A DNA stretch of 61,422 nucleotides from the NCBI RefSeq assembly GCF_001279005.1, contig NZ_LGCN01000215.1:2537-63958 (forward strand). The letters are read 5' to 3'. Below are positions 27,801 through 36,770 of the stretch, one piece after another (position 1 is the stretch's first letter; every line of letters starts with the position of its first letter). Source of the DNA: Streptomyces caelestis. Its GTDB lineage: Bacteria; Actinomycetota; Actinomycetes; Streptomycetales; Streptomycetaceae. Made by a program: the position numbers and the translations under genes. A model generated the notes under the pieces. That model searched no databases and had not been told where the DNA came from. It was given only the letters and a program-made list of their open reading frames with translations.

Positions 27801-28528
27801 GCCCGGGCGACGCCGGTACGGACCGGCTCGCCGTCCTGGTTCACCACCGGAGTCTGCGGCGCGGCCTCCTCGGGCAGCACCACGACGCCGAGCAGCACCA
27901 GGACGTGGTAGAGCACCGGGTGGTGGCGCAGCAGCCAGTCGGTGACGAGGAAGTGCACGGTGTCCTCGGCGAACGCAAACGCGTCGAACGTGCCGAGCGC
28001 GGGCGGGACCTCGCGCACCAGGTCCATGGTGGCGCCGACCGTGTCCAGGAGCAGGCCGAGACCTTCGAGGTCCTGCGGCGGGTGAAGGAGGAGCTCTTGA
28101 AGGTCGCCGACCGCCCCCGCCACGGTCTCCAGCCAAGCGGCAACCTCGGCGGTGCCGTGCTCGCCGGCGGCGGCCGGGTTCCAGCCTGTGCGGGCGAGCA
28201 GCCGGGCGAGCTGGAGAGGGTTGGCGACGGCCTCGGTGAGCGGGGCGATCAAGTGCAGAATTTCGGTTACCAGGGCGCTCTGCCCGTCAGCGGGCAGCAA
28301 CGGCCCGTCGGGCCCGGAGGGCTCCTCGGAGCCGTCGGCGGGCGGCTGTGCCACCGTGGCCGCGTGCCCTGCGAGGGCGCGCACCGCCTCGTTCGGCTTC
28401 TGGCTCCCGGCCGCAAGGCGGTGCGCCGCCCCGGCGGACGTCCAGCTGCCGTCCATGCCGTTGTGCACCGCCGTCTCCAGGGTCTCTCTGTGGTCTGCGC
28501 GGGCGCCGCGCTCGGGGTTCTCGGTCAT
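24812..28528 (-). CDS. DUF6603-type 1,238-residue protein, second gene of the large operon
   Basis: The ATG at 28528 overlaps the upstream stop by four bases (ATGA). Coding similarity upstream of this ATG is absent, so the long open frame beyond it is not used. The N-terminal 300 residues are helical (LHLIAPLTEAVANPLQLARL). From about residue 500 the protein consists of alternating hydrophobic strands typical of DUF6603: FFDREKEEYAGVLALQLESI, LKAVGLLTTKMPDGTEGFSL, FTLAGVGGLIGVNRSV, LDTVLFPRDPLARAPEIVSV, GPMARIGWGTPTLLTLDLGL. The long run of beta strands suggests an extended solenoid or barrel. The last 150 residues are low-complexity and basic. The function of DUF6603 is not known to me; the domain call is from memory of the motif pattern. 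Confidence 0.75.
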   Translation of the reverse strand: MTENPERGARADHRETLETAVHNGMDGSWTSAGAAHRLAAGSQKPNEAVRALAGHAATVAQPPADGSEEPSGPDGPLLPADGQSALVTEILHLIAPLTEAVANPLQLARLLARTGWNPAAAGEHGTAEVAAWLETVAGAVGDLQELLLHPPQDLEGLGLLLDTVGATMDLVREVPPALGTFDAFAFAEDTVHFLVTDWLLRHHPVLYHVLVLLGVVVLPEEAAPQTPVVNQDGEPVRTGVARARLRPQRLVDLVADPVAALRADYLPDGLADEACVDAFAATLLPRLGGLLHELGVRVLAGLGETAGTGLDAASVTLGRRMLTLGIPVRLAPGVNGEIGATLGISSPTAGDLGVVVVPRGAAAADQLLGGGWALRADLSGAGPAVAIGPRGVTFAAGTVGRVELTLELSKAGGQPNVPAVLLGSAAGTRLEIGQFRIWTRAVLEDAPEGAEDRDDFEIGIAADKAALVVTGGDGDGFLAQVLPAEGLRTEFALGLQWSRRRGLSFTGSAGLDATLPVNARLGPIELQSLHLRLKADKEHGALHATVSATARLTLGPVQATIERIGLTAGLTTTNGNLGPVGFGAAFTPPRGAALAVAAGPVSGGGYLFFDREKEEYAGVLALQLESIALKAVGLLTTKMPDGTEGFSLLVLVSAEFTPVQLGFGFTLAGVGGLIGVNRSVSADTLRAGIRTGALDTVLFPRDPLARAPEIVSVLGAVFPPTPGRHVVGPMARIGWGTPTLLTLDLGLLLELPTPVRLVLLGRLRMTLPTEEAAAIVINMDVLGVIDFERGEASVDAALHDSRIAAFALTGDMAMRARWKGTPSFALSAGGFHPRFQRPEGFPELRRLNLALLNGDNPRLRLEAYFALTSNTIQFGARLELYATALGFSVEGMLAFDTLVQFEPFGFEAAIAGSLTLKHGGRVLMGVAAEVALSGPASWHVRGRARFEILFFSGEISFDHTLGEQAAPAALPAAVNVAARVEEALADPRNWTAQLTGAGRTVVTLRELPNAEGQLVVHPLGGLAFTQRVAPLGITLTRFGGAPIDGPRRLDLDPQLTVEEAGPGAAPLTVALTPATEYFAPAQFLDLSDEEKISAPSFELLAAGATAQGAVAAERERTGVFTSRIGYEEIVQDGPHRTAMTGPAPAAGLRTAAGPAARAATRRTGRQRFATAPRGLGVRDTRWTAVGRQAPPSGTAHRAERSAAPAATGTTWTEAAEHRRAAAAEGLRIVPDTAPGGVR

Positions 28529-31500
28529 GTCGGCAGCCCTTCGGTGTCGAGCACGAAGTCGCGGGCGGTGCGCAAGGTGCGCTGGTCGGCGGGCAGGTCG
28601 GCGAGCGGCAGCGTGTAGTGGCGGGGGTTGTTCCCGCCGAACCAGGCCGGCCAGTCGTTGACGATCCGCAGGGTGTGACCAGGGTCCTTGTAGCCGGCGT
28701 GGCTGCCATGGCCTGCCGGGTGCGGCTCGACTACATCCTCGGAGCTGGTAGGGGTCCTGGGGCAGATGTTCATGGCGAGGATCGCGGCGGCCAGGGCGGC
28801 CTCGTGGGCCGCAGTCCAGGCGCCGGGGTCGGGCCCGAAGGTGAGCCCGGAGGCGGCTGCCGCGGTGGCCACGACGTTCTGCAGCCTGACGGAGGCCGCG
28901 ACGGAGCCACCGCCGCGCAGCAGCCTCGCCGGGGAGAAGACGTGCCAGCGGTGCACCAGGGCTGCAGTCCGCTCGGAGCGGAAGACATCGCCGATGGTGG
29001 TACCTGCCTGGAGGGGGAAGGAGTTCGTACCAGTGGGGTGGTTCCAGGGCGTGGCCCGCAGGTCCCGCAGCCGCATCCGCGCCATATCCCACATGGCGCG
29101 GCGGAAGCCGTCCTCGGTGCGGCCGGCCATCACGAAACGGTAGAACCAGTGCCAGAGCTTGAAATACTCGTGCTCGGCGTACTGGCCGTAGACCTGGGTG
29201 ACACCGGGGCCGGGCGCCGGGAAGCCGTGCAGGGGCGTGGTGCCACCGTCCTGGCGGGTGAGGACGCCACGGGCGGCGTACTTGCGTTGGCCCTCCACCC
29301 AGGGGGCGGGGTCGCCGCTGCGGCCGTTGCCGGTCCATGCCCGGTCGGGCTGCACCCCGAAGAAGCCCACGACTTTCTGGAACGCAGCCTCATCGCGGCT
29401 GCGCAAGAAGGCAAGGAAGGCCCACAGCTCACCGTCCTCCACCCGCCACAGAGCGCGGTCGGGTCTGCCGGGCTGGTTGGCCGGGACCCACACCCGGGCT
29501 CCGAAGGTCCAGTGGCACAGGCCCAAGGAGGCGAAGGCGTGGTCGTAGCAGTTGACGGCATCGAAATAGCCGAGCGCCTCCACCTCGGCGACCGCACGGA
29601 TCACCTTGTACGTGGCTAGCGTGTCGGCGTCCAGGTCGCGCAGCCGGGTGCCGATGAGCGCCTCGGGGGTCATCTCGGCTTCGGGTGCCCAGGTGTGGCC
29701 GCGTTCGGGGTAGGCGACTGGCCCCGACATCGGGCGGTAGGGGTCGCCGGCGGCCGCCGAGGGGTCGTCGTAGGGGACGCGCTGGCCGATGGGGGTCTTG
29801 GCATCGACCTGCCAGCCGTCGGCCGGGCGGCCAGCGGGACGTGTCCAATGATCGGAGAAGTCCCGGGCGTACATCCGAGGCGAGGTCACCGCGTTGTTCG
29901 CCGTCTCGTCCCAGCGCCAGACGTTGTCGGCGAGCCGCGCGGAACGGGCACCGGCGGCGGGGATCACCGGGATGCTCTGCGGGATGCCGCCGGACAGCCG
30001 CCATGCCTCCACGACAACGGGACAGCGTCGGCCCTCGGCCTTCCATCGGGCGATGACCTGGCGGGTGGCGGTGTCGACGACGCCGCTGACCGGCCCGGTG
30101 AAGCGTTGCGCGGCGGGCACGTCGACGCCCTCCAGCGCGGAGACCCAGCGGTGGTCGCGCAGCGCGGTGACCGCATCACCCGCTGGGTGCGCGGCGGCGC
30201 CGGTACCGTCGGCAGCGCGGGTGAGTGTCCAGACGGTTCCGGAGGCGGCGGTGACGGTGACGTTCTCATCGCCGATGCGGGCCTTGAAGGGCAGCTCGGG
30301 CAGGATGCCCGCGGCGGGCGCGGTCAGGGTCAGAATGGTGGCGTCCGCGGTGAGCGGCTGGGCGAGCCGCACGACGGCTGTGGCTACCCGCGCGACCCGG
30401 CCCATCTTGGCGTACGCCTGCAGCTCCCTTACTGCCCAGCGCACTTCTCTTCCGAACCAGCCGTCGCGAGCGCCGACCACGCCGAAACCCAGCTCGAGCA
30501 GGTCGCGCTGGAGGTCACTGACGTGGGTAACGCCGGTGGTAGAGGTGTCGGTGTCGCCTTCGCGCAGGGTCCTGCCGCCGTACAGGTCGGGCAAGTCCAC
30601 GGGCGGTGGACCGGTGGTCTGGCCGACGTCCAGCGGGACAACCAGCCGGGTCAGCGGGGCGCCGTTGACGTTGCCGGGCAGGTGCCACCAGAGCGTCTGG
30701 ACCACTGTCTTGGCGTCCTGACCGTCCCAGGTGAACTGGATCTCGCCGATGTTGTTGCGGCCCACGATCTCCCGGCCGCTGCCGGTGACGGCCATATAGT
30801 CCCGGTGGTTTTCGGCGGCCTGCACGTACTGGGCCAGGTCGGCACCGCGGTCGCCGGTGGCCGGGAAGGAGACCGGGGCCGGCCCGCCCGGGCGGGGAGC
30901 GGTGCCGTCGGGGTCCGTGTGGCGGAAGTACGTCAGCTCATACTCCCATTCGGGAGCTGGGGTGCGCACCGTGTGGCCCTCGGGCAGCTCGAGCACGGCC
31001 GGACTCTCGCGCAGCGTGGCCAGGGCCGAGGGTTTACTCGCAGGCGCGTTCATGTGTACCGGCAGGGCCCGCCCGTCCGCGTTCGCCCAGCCGGCCCGGC
31101 GTGTGCTCGGCAGACGGAGCGGGTTGAAGCCTGCGTGGTGCAGCAGCATGGTGCCGCTCGCCTCATTCTTGAGGGAACTAGCCGTCAGCTGAGCGAGGAC
31201 GCCGCGGACCGGACCGGGTGACGAGCTGTAGGGGGCGGTAGCGCGGTAAGCCATGCGAGCAGCGAAGCCGTAGTGCACATCACCGCCGAGGGAGACCACG
31301 CGGCGGCGGCGTACCCCGTCGGCACCCGGGACTGCGTGGCCGAGCACTCGGGCGACGAACTTTTCGAAGGCGCGCGGGTCGTGGCCCCATGCCTCGTAGT
31401 CCTGTTCGAGCTGGCCCGGGTAGCCCTGGAGGCGTCGGACGGCTGGCTGAGCGAACTCCTCGATCACCGGGTCCCCGAGCACCGGACAGGGCGAGAGCAG

Positions 31501-33084
31501 CACGGTGACCTTCTCCAAGCCCTGGTCCTCGGCGGCTTCCACCATGGCGGCAAAGGAGGCGTCGGAGAAGACCAGGGAAGGCGGGTCGGTGGGGCCGCCG
31601 CGGAAGACCCGCTGGGTGCGGGTGTCCAGTGCGACGATCTGGTGAGCGGGCCAGGTGATCGCGTAGTGCCAAAGAAGCGAGCCGTCCTGACGGATGATCC
31701 GCCCGGCCGCATCGGCCCCGGTGGGCACCCCGGTCCGGCGGGCGATCACCGCGGCGGGCCCGGCGGCGGTGTGGTCGGGCATGGCGAGCGCGGCGAGCAG
31801 CTCCCGGCCTGCCTCGCCTTGCGGACCGTCGGCGAACTGCTCGGGCGTGTTGCCCCAGCCCTGGCAGACGGCGTAGGAGGCCATGGCGTTGCCGAGGAAC
31901 TGGCGGCCGTGGACGGTGCCGCAGACCTCGTTCACCCAACGCCGTGAGATGTACCAGTCGTCGGTCACCTCGTGGTCGTCGAACATCATGTAGGTGGCAG
32001 TGTTGGCCAACGCCCGGCGGACCGCGCCTAGGGTCGCGCGGAAGCCGTCCACCCGGTCGCAGTCGGAGAGGTACTGAGTGAGCCGCTCGCGTGCCCGCTC
32101 GTACCCGGGCTTGGCGCGCAGGCCGAAGAACTCGGTGGGGTCAGGATCGCCCAGGGCAGCGGCCTCTGCGGGAAACAACTCGCCGAAGAAGCGGACCGGC
32201 GACACCGCGGGCCACAGTGCCGGCGACCAGGCCAGCAGGTACATGGCGAGGAACTCCGACAGACGCAGCAGGTGGCTGCGCCCGTGGGTAGTGGTCATGC
32301 GGAAGTCGTCCACGACCATGTCCTGGCGCCACCCGGGCCGGAAAAGCCACTTCTGGGAGGTGGGGTGCACGGTGGCGAAGGTCTCGTCCCGGCCGAACAG
32401 AACACGACCGTAGGTGGAACAGATGTGCAGCAGCCCGTCGGCGACGTCGTCGGCGTAGATCTGGTCGCCGGTCAAGATCAGTTGCTGTGGGCGGCGCGGT
32501 GAGGCCACGTCGGCGGCGAGCACCTCGTCGAGGATCGACAGGGCGTCGGTACCCTCGGCATGCGGCTTGCGACAGGAGGCGTGGAACAGGCGCAGTCCGG
32601 CCGGATGGTCCGGCGGGGTGACGAAGGACGGCAGGGCGGGCGCGCCGGAGGTGCCCTGGTAGAGCAGGGCCGAGCGGGCCCGGGCCTCGTCGGCCGCGAC
32701 GACACCTGGGCTGAACAGTCCGGGGGCGGTGGCGGGCACGGGGGTGACAGGGGACGAGAGATCCTCGCCGAAGCGCAGGGCGTAACGGTGGATGGTCCCG
32801 GCGCGCAGGGATTCGCCTGACGGCGCCTTGGCCGTCACAGCAACGACGTACAGGTGCTCGCCGACCCGGGCGGCGACCCGGGTGCCGGTGAGCGTGGGCA
32901 GCAGGTCCCCCGTGGCTCCTTCGTACACATCGAGGGTGACCTTGCGCGGTGCTTTGAGCGCCAGCCACACGGTGACGCTGCCGCGGTCGACCCGCCTCAC
33001 GATCGGTCCCGCCAGTACGAGCGGCAGCGCGGCGACGTCCAACGACGGCAGCTCGGACAGGGTCGATCTTCTGCTTTCCCCCAT
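28525..33084 (-). CDS. PhoD-like metallophosphatase with peptidoglycan-binding-like C-terminal modules, first gene of the large operon
   Basis: A 1,519-residue protein; the ATG at 33084 follows GAGGAG. After a fibronectin-like N-terminal domain comes the metallophosphatase core with LILTGDQIYADDVADGLLHI (about residue 202), YMMFDDHEVTDDW (about 370) and VSLGGDVHYGFAARM (about 590). These are the metal ligands of PhoD-type phosphodiesterases. Around residue 880 is a peptidoglycan-binding-like helix set (VSDLQRDLLELGFGVVGARD, FGREVRWAVRELQAYAK). A C-terminal region (YFDAVNCYDHAFASLGLCHW, LWAFLAFLRSRDEAAFQKVV) resembles lysozyme-like cell-wall enzymes; that part is tentative. PhoD enzymes are normally Tat-exported and cleave teichoic-acid phosphodiesters, but no Tat signal is present here. 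It may act inside the cell, after lysis, or through another route. Confidence 0.8.
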   Translation of the reverse strand: MGESRRSTLSELPSLDVAALPLVLAGPIVRRVDRGSVTVWLALKAPRKVTLDVYEGATGDLLPTLTGTRVAARVGEHLYVVAVTAKAPSGESLRAGTIHRYALRFGEDLSSPVTPVPATAPGLFSPGVVAADEARARSALLYQGTSGAPALPSFVTPPDHPAGLRLFHASCRKPHAEGTDALSILDEVLAADVASPRRPQQLILTGDQIYADDVADGLLHICSTYGRVLFGRDETFATVHPTSQKWLFRPGWRQDMVVDDFRMTTTHGRSHLLRLSEFLAMYLLAWSPALWPAVSPVRFFGELFPAEAAALGDPDPTEFFGLRAKPGYERARERLTQYLSDCDRVDGFRATLGAVRRALANTATYMMFDDHEVTDDWYISRRWVNEVCGTVHGRQFLGNAMASYAVCQGWGNTPEQFADGPQGEAGRELLAALAMPDHTAAGPAAVIARRTGVPTGADAAGRIIRQDGSLLWHYAITWPAHQIVALDTRTQRVFRGGPTDPPSLVFSDASFAAMVEAAEDQGLEKVTVLLSPCPVLGDPVIEEFAQPAVRRLQGYPGQLEQDYEAWGHDPRAFEKFVARVLGHAVPGADGVRRRRVVSLGGDVHYGFAARMAYRATAPYSSSPGPVRGVLAQLTASSLKNEASGTMLLHHAGFNPLRLPSTRRAGWANADGRALPVHMNAPASKPSALATLRESPAVLELPEGHTVRTPAPEWEYELTYFRHTDPDGTAPRPGGPAPVSFPATGDRGADLAQYVQAAENHRDYMAVTGSGREIVGRNNIGEIQFTWDGQDAKTVVQTLWWHLPGNVNGAPLTRLVVPLDVGQTTGPPPVDLPDLYGGRTLREGDTDTSTTGVTHVSDLQRDLLELGFGVVGARDGWFGREVRWAVRELQAYAKMGRVARVATAVVRLAQPLTADATILTLTAPAAGILPELPFKARIGDENVTVTAASGTVWTLTRAADGTGAAAHPAGDAVTALRDHRWVSALEGVDVPAAQRFTGPVSGVVDTATRQVIARWKAEGRRCPVVVEAWRLSGGIPQSIPVIPAAGARSARLADNVWRWDETANNAVTSPRMYARDFSDHWTRPAGRPADGWQVDAKTPIGQRVPYDDPSAAAGDPYRPMSGPVAYPERGHTWAPEAEMTPEALIGTRLRDLDADTLATYKVIRAVAEVEALGYFDAVNCYDHAFASLGLCHWTFGARVWVPANQPGRPDRALWRVEDGELWAFLAFLRSRDEAAFQKVVGFFGVQPDRAWTGNGRSGDPAPWVEGQRKYAARGVLTRQDGGTTPLHGFPAPGPGVTQVYGQYAEHEYFKLWHWFYRFVMAGRTEDGFRRAMWDMARMRLRDLRATPWNHPTGTNSFPLQAGTTIGDVFRSERTAALVHRWHVFSPARLLRGGGSVAASVRLQNVVATAAAASGLTFGPDPGAWTAAHEAALAAAILAMNICPRTPTSSEDVVEPHPAGHGSHAGYKDPGHTLRIVNDWPAWFGGNNPRHYTLPLADLPADQRTLRTARDFVLDTEGLPT

Positions 33085-33662
33085 GGCCCCATCTCCTCAA
33101 TTCACATCCGGGTGCGCCCAGATAGTCGTGCGGCGGACCGCAGCGCTGCCCCGTCCTGTACGAACCGCATCTGACGAACCCGTGTCCGCAACCCATTCGG
33201 CACGCACGTGCCCGCACAGCGGCGCGCACAGTGATCCGCGGCCCCGTCGCCGGAGCCCTTCCCAGCGACGGCTGCCGCCTTCGGACGCCGGTGGCCCGGC
33301 TGCCCTGAAAACTGACCGCTGTGCCGCATGCGGCACACATTCGGTCCCTGTGTCCCGGCGCCCGCGGGGACGAATCCGTGCGGCCCTCGCCCAGTGCCGG
33401 CCCCTTCCGCGAGTACCGGGCGATACCTCTCGTGCGACAGCCCAGCCTGGACCGCCCGGCACCACGACACGCCTACGGTCCCCCGCCTGCTGCCGCCGGA
33501 CCACCGACAGCACTCGCACACCTGGAAGGTGTACGAGAAGTGTGCGGGCGGCGGGGGACCGTACGCGCGGGCCAGACTGCTCCGAACCCTGCCCGTCAGG
33601 GCTTCGTGCGGCCGCCCCTCCCCGGCGAAACGCCCCGGGAAGAGCAGTAGAGGCTGCACCGT
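33085..33662. other. Gene-free leader of the large operon
   Basis: These 578 bases show no convincing gene on either strand. The open frames present are Arg/Gly/Pro-rich shadows. An inverted repeat CGCACAC/GTGTGCG lies at about 33515-33546. The region probably holds the operon promoter on the minus strand, but I could not pick out a reliable -35/-10 pair. Confidence 0.4.
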
Positions 33663-34145
33663 TCACACCGAACCGTCGTGGTCCCGGCGGTGTGTGTAGT
33701 GCGGGCTGACAAGGGGCCAGTCCGCGGCGATCCAACGCGGTACAAGTTCGTCGAGGGCCGCCTCGATCGGCCCGCCCACGAGCCAGTCGACCACCCACCA
33801 CGAAATCTCAGCGTCCGTCCCGTCATGGACCGGCGGGTCGATGTAGACACAACCCAGCAGTTCGGTCTCGCCATTGTCGAAGAGCGCGTAGTTGAACGAC
33901 TCGTGCCGTTCCATCTCAGCCTCGTGCCGAGCCAGGTCCTCGCGGTCCTGTTCAGCGCTCATGGTCGCGGGGGGCCAGTTCCAGGACTCCCCGTACAGCG
34001 ACCAAAGCCGTTCCTGCGAGCCCATGACCGCCTGCATGTCCAGATCGACATCGGTGGCCCGAATCGGGCGCAGGTGGTGACCTGTTTCCAGAGAAACCCG
34101 GAGCGGATGGTCCCACTCCTCCGGGAGCCAAGCAGTTGTTGTCAT
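33663..34145 (-). CDS. GNAT-family N-acetyltransferase
   Basis: A 160-residue protein beginning MTTTAWLPEEWDHPLRVSLE (ATG 34145, preferred over the GTG at 34196). It has LRPIRATDVDLDMQAVMGSQ, then FNYALFDNGETELLGCVYID (strands beta-3 and beta-4 of a GNAT fold) and EISWWVVDWLVGGPIEAALD, which replaces the usual Q/RxxGxG/A acetyl-CoA loop. Because that loop is poorly conserved, the cofactor and substrate are uncertain. It is divergent from the STAND regulator at 34271 and upstream of the large operon on the same strand, separated from it by 578 bases. Confidence 0.65.
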   Translation of the reverse strand: MTTTAWLPEEWDHPLRVSLETGHHLRPIRATDVDLDMQAVMGSQERLWSLYGESWNWPPATMSAEQDREDLARHEAEMERHESFNYALFDNGETELLGCVYIDPPVHDGTDAEISWWVVDWLVGGPIEAALDELVPRWIAADWPLVSPHYTHRRDHDGSV

Positions 34146-34270
34146 GACCTCAGCCTCACGGTCGCACGCGCCACAGGCCAGGGACAGCGCTCGCACACTA
34201 CTCGTACAGTCGGCACTCCGTGCGGGTCACTTATGATCCATTCCGTGCCCAGCAGTAAAGGAGACGGCCG

Positions 34271-36592
34271 GTGCGAACTTTCGGCAGCATCCTGCGTACC
34301 TTGCGCGAACGCGCCGGACTTACCCAGCAGGAACTGGCCGAACGAGCCGATCTGACCCCGCACGCCGTCAGTTCCCTGGAACGCGGCACCCGAACCCGGC
34401 CCTACCCGCACACCGTGCGCGCCCTCGCCGACGCCCTCGGTGCCTCCGAGGGTGACCGCGCCGCGCTCGTCGCCGCGATCCCCCGCCGCCGGCCCGTCGC
34501 CGACTCTGTGACCAGACCGTCAAGTCTGATGATGCCGCCGACCCCTTTATTCGGCCGCGCCGATGACATCGCCGCCGTGGCCGACCTCATCCGCTCCGGA
34601 GCCCGCCTGGTCACGCTCACCGGGCCCGGCGGCGTCGGCAAAACCCGTCTGGCGGCCACGGTATTGGAGATACTCGCCGGGGAGTTCACGGACGGCGTCC
34701 AGTCTGTCTCCCTCGCCCACCTCGCCGACGCCGCCACACTCATGGCCACGATCGGGCGCGCACTGGGGCTGGCCGGCATCGACGCGCCGGGCGCTCACCA
34801 CCTGGTGGCCGAACACCTGCGTTCAGCCCGGTTTCTGCTGCTACTCGACAACTTCGAGCACCTGCTCAGCGCCGCAGTCGAGGTGGGGCAACTCATCGCG
34901 GCGTGCCCGAAACTCACCGTACTGGTCACCAGCCGCTCATCGTTGCGGGTGAGGATCGAGCGCGAGTACGTCGTGGAGCCCCTCGGCCTTCCGGCCCGCG
35001 ACTCGACGACGGTCGACGAACTGCGCGCCCACCCCGCCGGGGCCCTGGCGCTGGACCGGGCGGAGTCGGTCGGAGTACGGCCGTCCGCGGGTGACGTGCC
35101 GGCCACCGCTGAGCTCTGCCACCGCCTCGCCGGCCTACCTCTGGCCATCGAACTCGCCGCCGCGCAACTGCGTCTGCTGTCCCCTGCCGCGCTCCTGACC
35201 CGCCTGGAGGCCGCCAGCACAACGTCGGCGGCCCGTGACCTGCCCGAGCGGCAACGCACCATGCGGGCCACCCTCGACTGGAGCTACGGCCTACTCAACA
35301 CCGAGCAGCAACGGCTCTTCACCTTGCTGGGAGCGTTCCGCGGCGGCGCCACCCTCGAAGCGATCGAGGCGGTGGCGGAGAGCGGCGATGGAAGTGCCGC
35401 CGACGACGTCCTCGGGATCCTGCACGAACTGGCCGAGCACTCCCTCGTACGCGCCCGCGGCAACCGCTTCGACATGCTCGAACCGATAGCGCAGTACGCC
35501 CGTGGTCTCCTGGTGGGCGACCGGGCCGCCCGCGTCGGACGCGCCCATGCCCACGTCTACTTGGATCTCGCTGAACGAGCGGCCGCCAATTACGAGCGTG
35601 CGGACCAAGTGGAGTGGCTGGCGCGGATCGAGGAGGAGGAGGCCAACGTCCTCGTCGCCATCGAACGCTCCCTCGACGCCGACGACCCGCGTACCGCGGC
35701 GCGCATCACGTGGTTCATGTGGCTCTACTGGTGGCTGCGCGGCCAGCTCAGCGTGGGCCGCCGCCTCGCCGACCGGTGTCTCGCCACCGACCTGCCGCCC
35801 TGGGAACGCAGCCGGGTCAACCTGACCGGCGCCACCATGTCGTACGCCGCCGGCGACCAGAGTGCCGCCGCGGCGTACTGGGCCGAGGCCGACCGCCTTG
35901 CTGCCAGCCAGAAGGATCCCGAAGTCCGCAGCAAGGCTCGTGCCGGTACCGGCCTCGCGGCTCTGGCCGACGGCGACCTCAATACCGCTGAGGAGCGCTT
36001 TCGCTCCGCTCTCGGATACGCCCTCCAAAAGGACGGCTCGCCCTGGATCGCCTCCCTGGCCCAGGTCTGGCTCGGTACGGTGCACATGCTGCGCGGCGCT
36101 CCTGCGGCCGCGGTGCCCGAGATCGAACGCGGTCTCCAGCTCGCTCGTGTCCGGGGCGACCGGCTGTCTACGTACGTGGCCCTCTACAACCTCTCCCAGG
36201 CCGCTCTCGCTCTGGGCGACTACCCCTTGGCCCGCCGCCATGTGGAGGAGGGCATCATCCTCTCGCACGAGACCCGGGACCTGGCCAATCTCGCCTACTT
36301 CGTCGAGACGCTCGCAGTGATCGAGTCGAGGCAGGGCCACCACGCCCGCGTTGCCACCCTCCTCGGGGCCGTGAACGGTCTGCGCGCAACGGTCGGCGCC
36401 GACGTCTACGGCTACTACCACCCCGACCAGAGACTGCGGGACGCGGCCGAGAGGTCAGCACGATCCGCCCTGGGTGACGAAACCCACGACGGGGCCGTGG
36501 ACACCGGCCGGACGCTCGGCCCCCGGGCGGTCGCGGAACTCTCCCTGCACGGCACCTGCCTGGGGACTGACACGAAAATGACTTGTGGGTGA
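34271..36592 (+). CDS. XRE-HTH / NB-ARC / TPR STAND regulator
   Basis: A 773-residue protein. Its GTG start follows AAAGGAG at about eight bases. Residues 5-60 form an XRE helix-turn-helix (LRTLRERAGLTQQELAERAD). A STAND NTPase module starts near residue 95 with the Walker A GPGGVGKTRLAATVLEIL (about 118) and Walker B-type FLLLLDNFEHLL. The sensor LTVLVTSRSSLRVR and the GLPLAIELAAAQL motif follow. The C-terminal 350 residues are TPR-like helices (AEERFRSALGYALQKDGSPW; ALYNLSQAALALGDYPLARR). Such proteins are ATP-dependent transcription regulators that respond to an unknown signal. It is divergent from the GNAT gene and could control it or the large operon. An IS3 element lies 79 bases downstream. 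Confidence 0.85.
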   Translation: MRTFGSILRTLRERAGLTQQELAERADLTPHAVSSLERGTRTRPYPHTVRALADALGASEGDRAALVAAIPRRRPVADSVTRPSSLMMPPTPLFGRADDIAAVADLIRSGARLVTLTGPGGVGKTRLAATVLEILAGEFTDGVQSVSLAHLADAATLMATIGRALGLAGIDAPGAHHLVAEHLRSARFLLLLDNFEHLLSAAVEVGQLIAACPKLTVLVTSRSSLRVRIEREYVVEPLGLPARDSTTVDELRAHPAGALALDRAESVGVRPSAGDVPATAELCHRLAGLPLAIELAAAQLRLLSPAALLTRLEAASTTSAARDLPERQRTMRATLDWSYGLLNTEQQRLFTLLGAFRGGATLEAIEAVAESGDGSAADDVLGILHELAEHSLVRARGNRFDMLEPIAQYARGLLVGDRAARVGRAHAHVYLDLAERAAANYERADQVEWLARIEEEEANVLVAIERSLDADDPRTAARITWFMWLYWWLRGQLSVGRRLADRCLATDLPPWERSRVNLTGATMSYAAGDQSAAAAYWAEADRLAASQKDPEVRSKARAGTGLAALADGDLNTAEERFRSALGYALQKDGSPWIASLAQVWLGTVHMLRGAPAAAVPEIERGLQLARVRGDRLSTYVALYNLSQAALALGDYPLARRHVEEGIILSHETRDLANLAYFVETLAVIESRQGHHARVATLLGAVNGLRATVGADVYGYYHPDQRLRDAAERSARSALGDETHDGAVDTGRTLGPRAVAELSLHGTCLGTDTKMTCG

Positions 36593-36770
36593 GTCAGCTG
36601 GTCAGGCCGTGACGGGGCTGTTCCTTGCGGACAGTCAGTCGCATGCCCTTGAGCCAGCCGTCGAGAAAGGCTGAACCGTTCCGGGTTCGGTAGAGATCTT
36701 GGTCTGCTCCGGGTCTGATGGAGTCGGGTTGCTGGAGAATTGACTGATCCAGCAGCATCCGGAGGCCGCC

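Noticed and set aside
13069..33084. Extracellular contractile injection system or phage-tail cluster
   Set aside because: No sheath, tube, spike, baseplate or AAA+ ATPase gene is present, and the proteins do not look like tail components.
33097..33801. A 234-codon minus-strand frame upstream of the large operon
   Set aside because: Arg/Gly/Ala composition, no motif, and overlap with the acetyltransferase gene in another frame.
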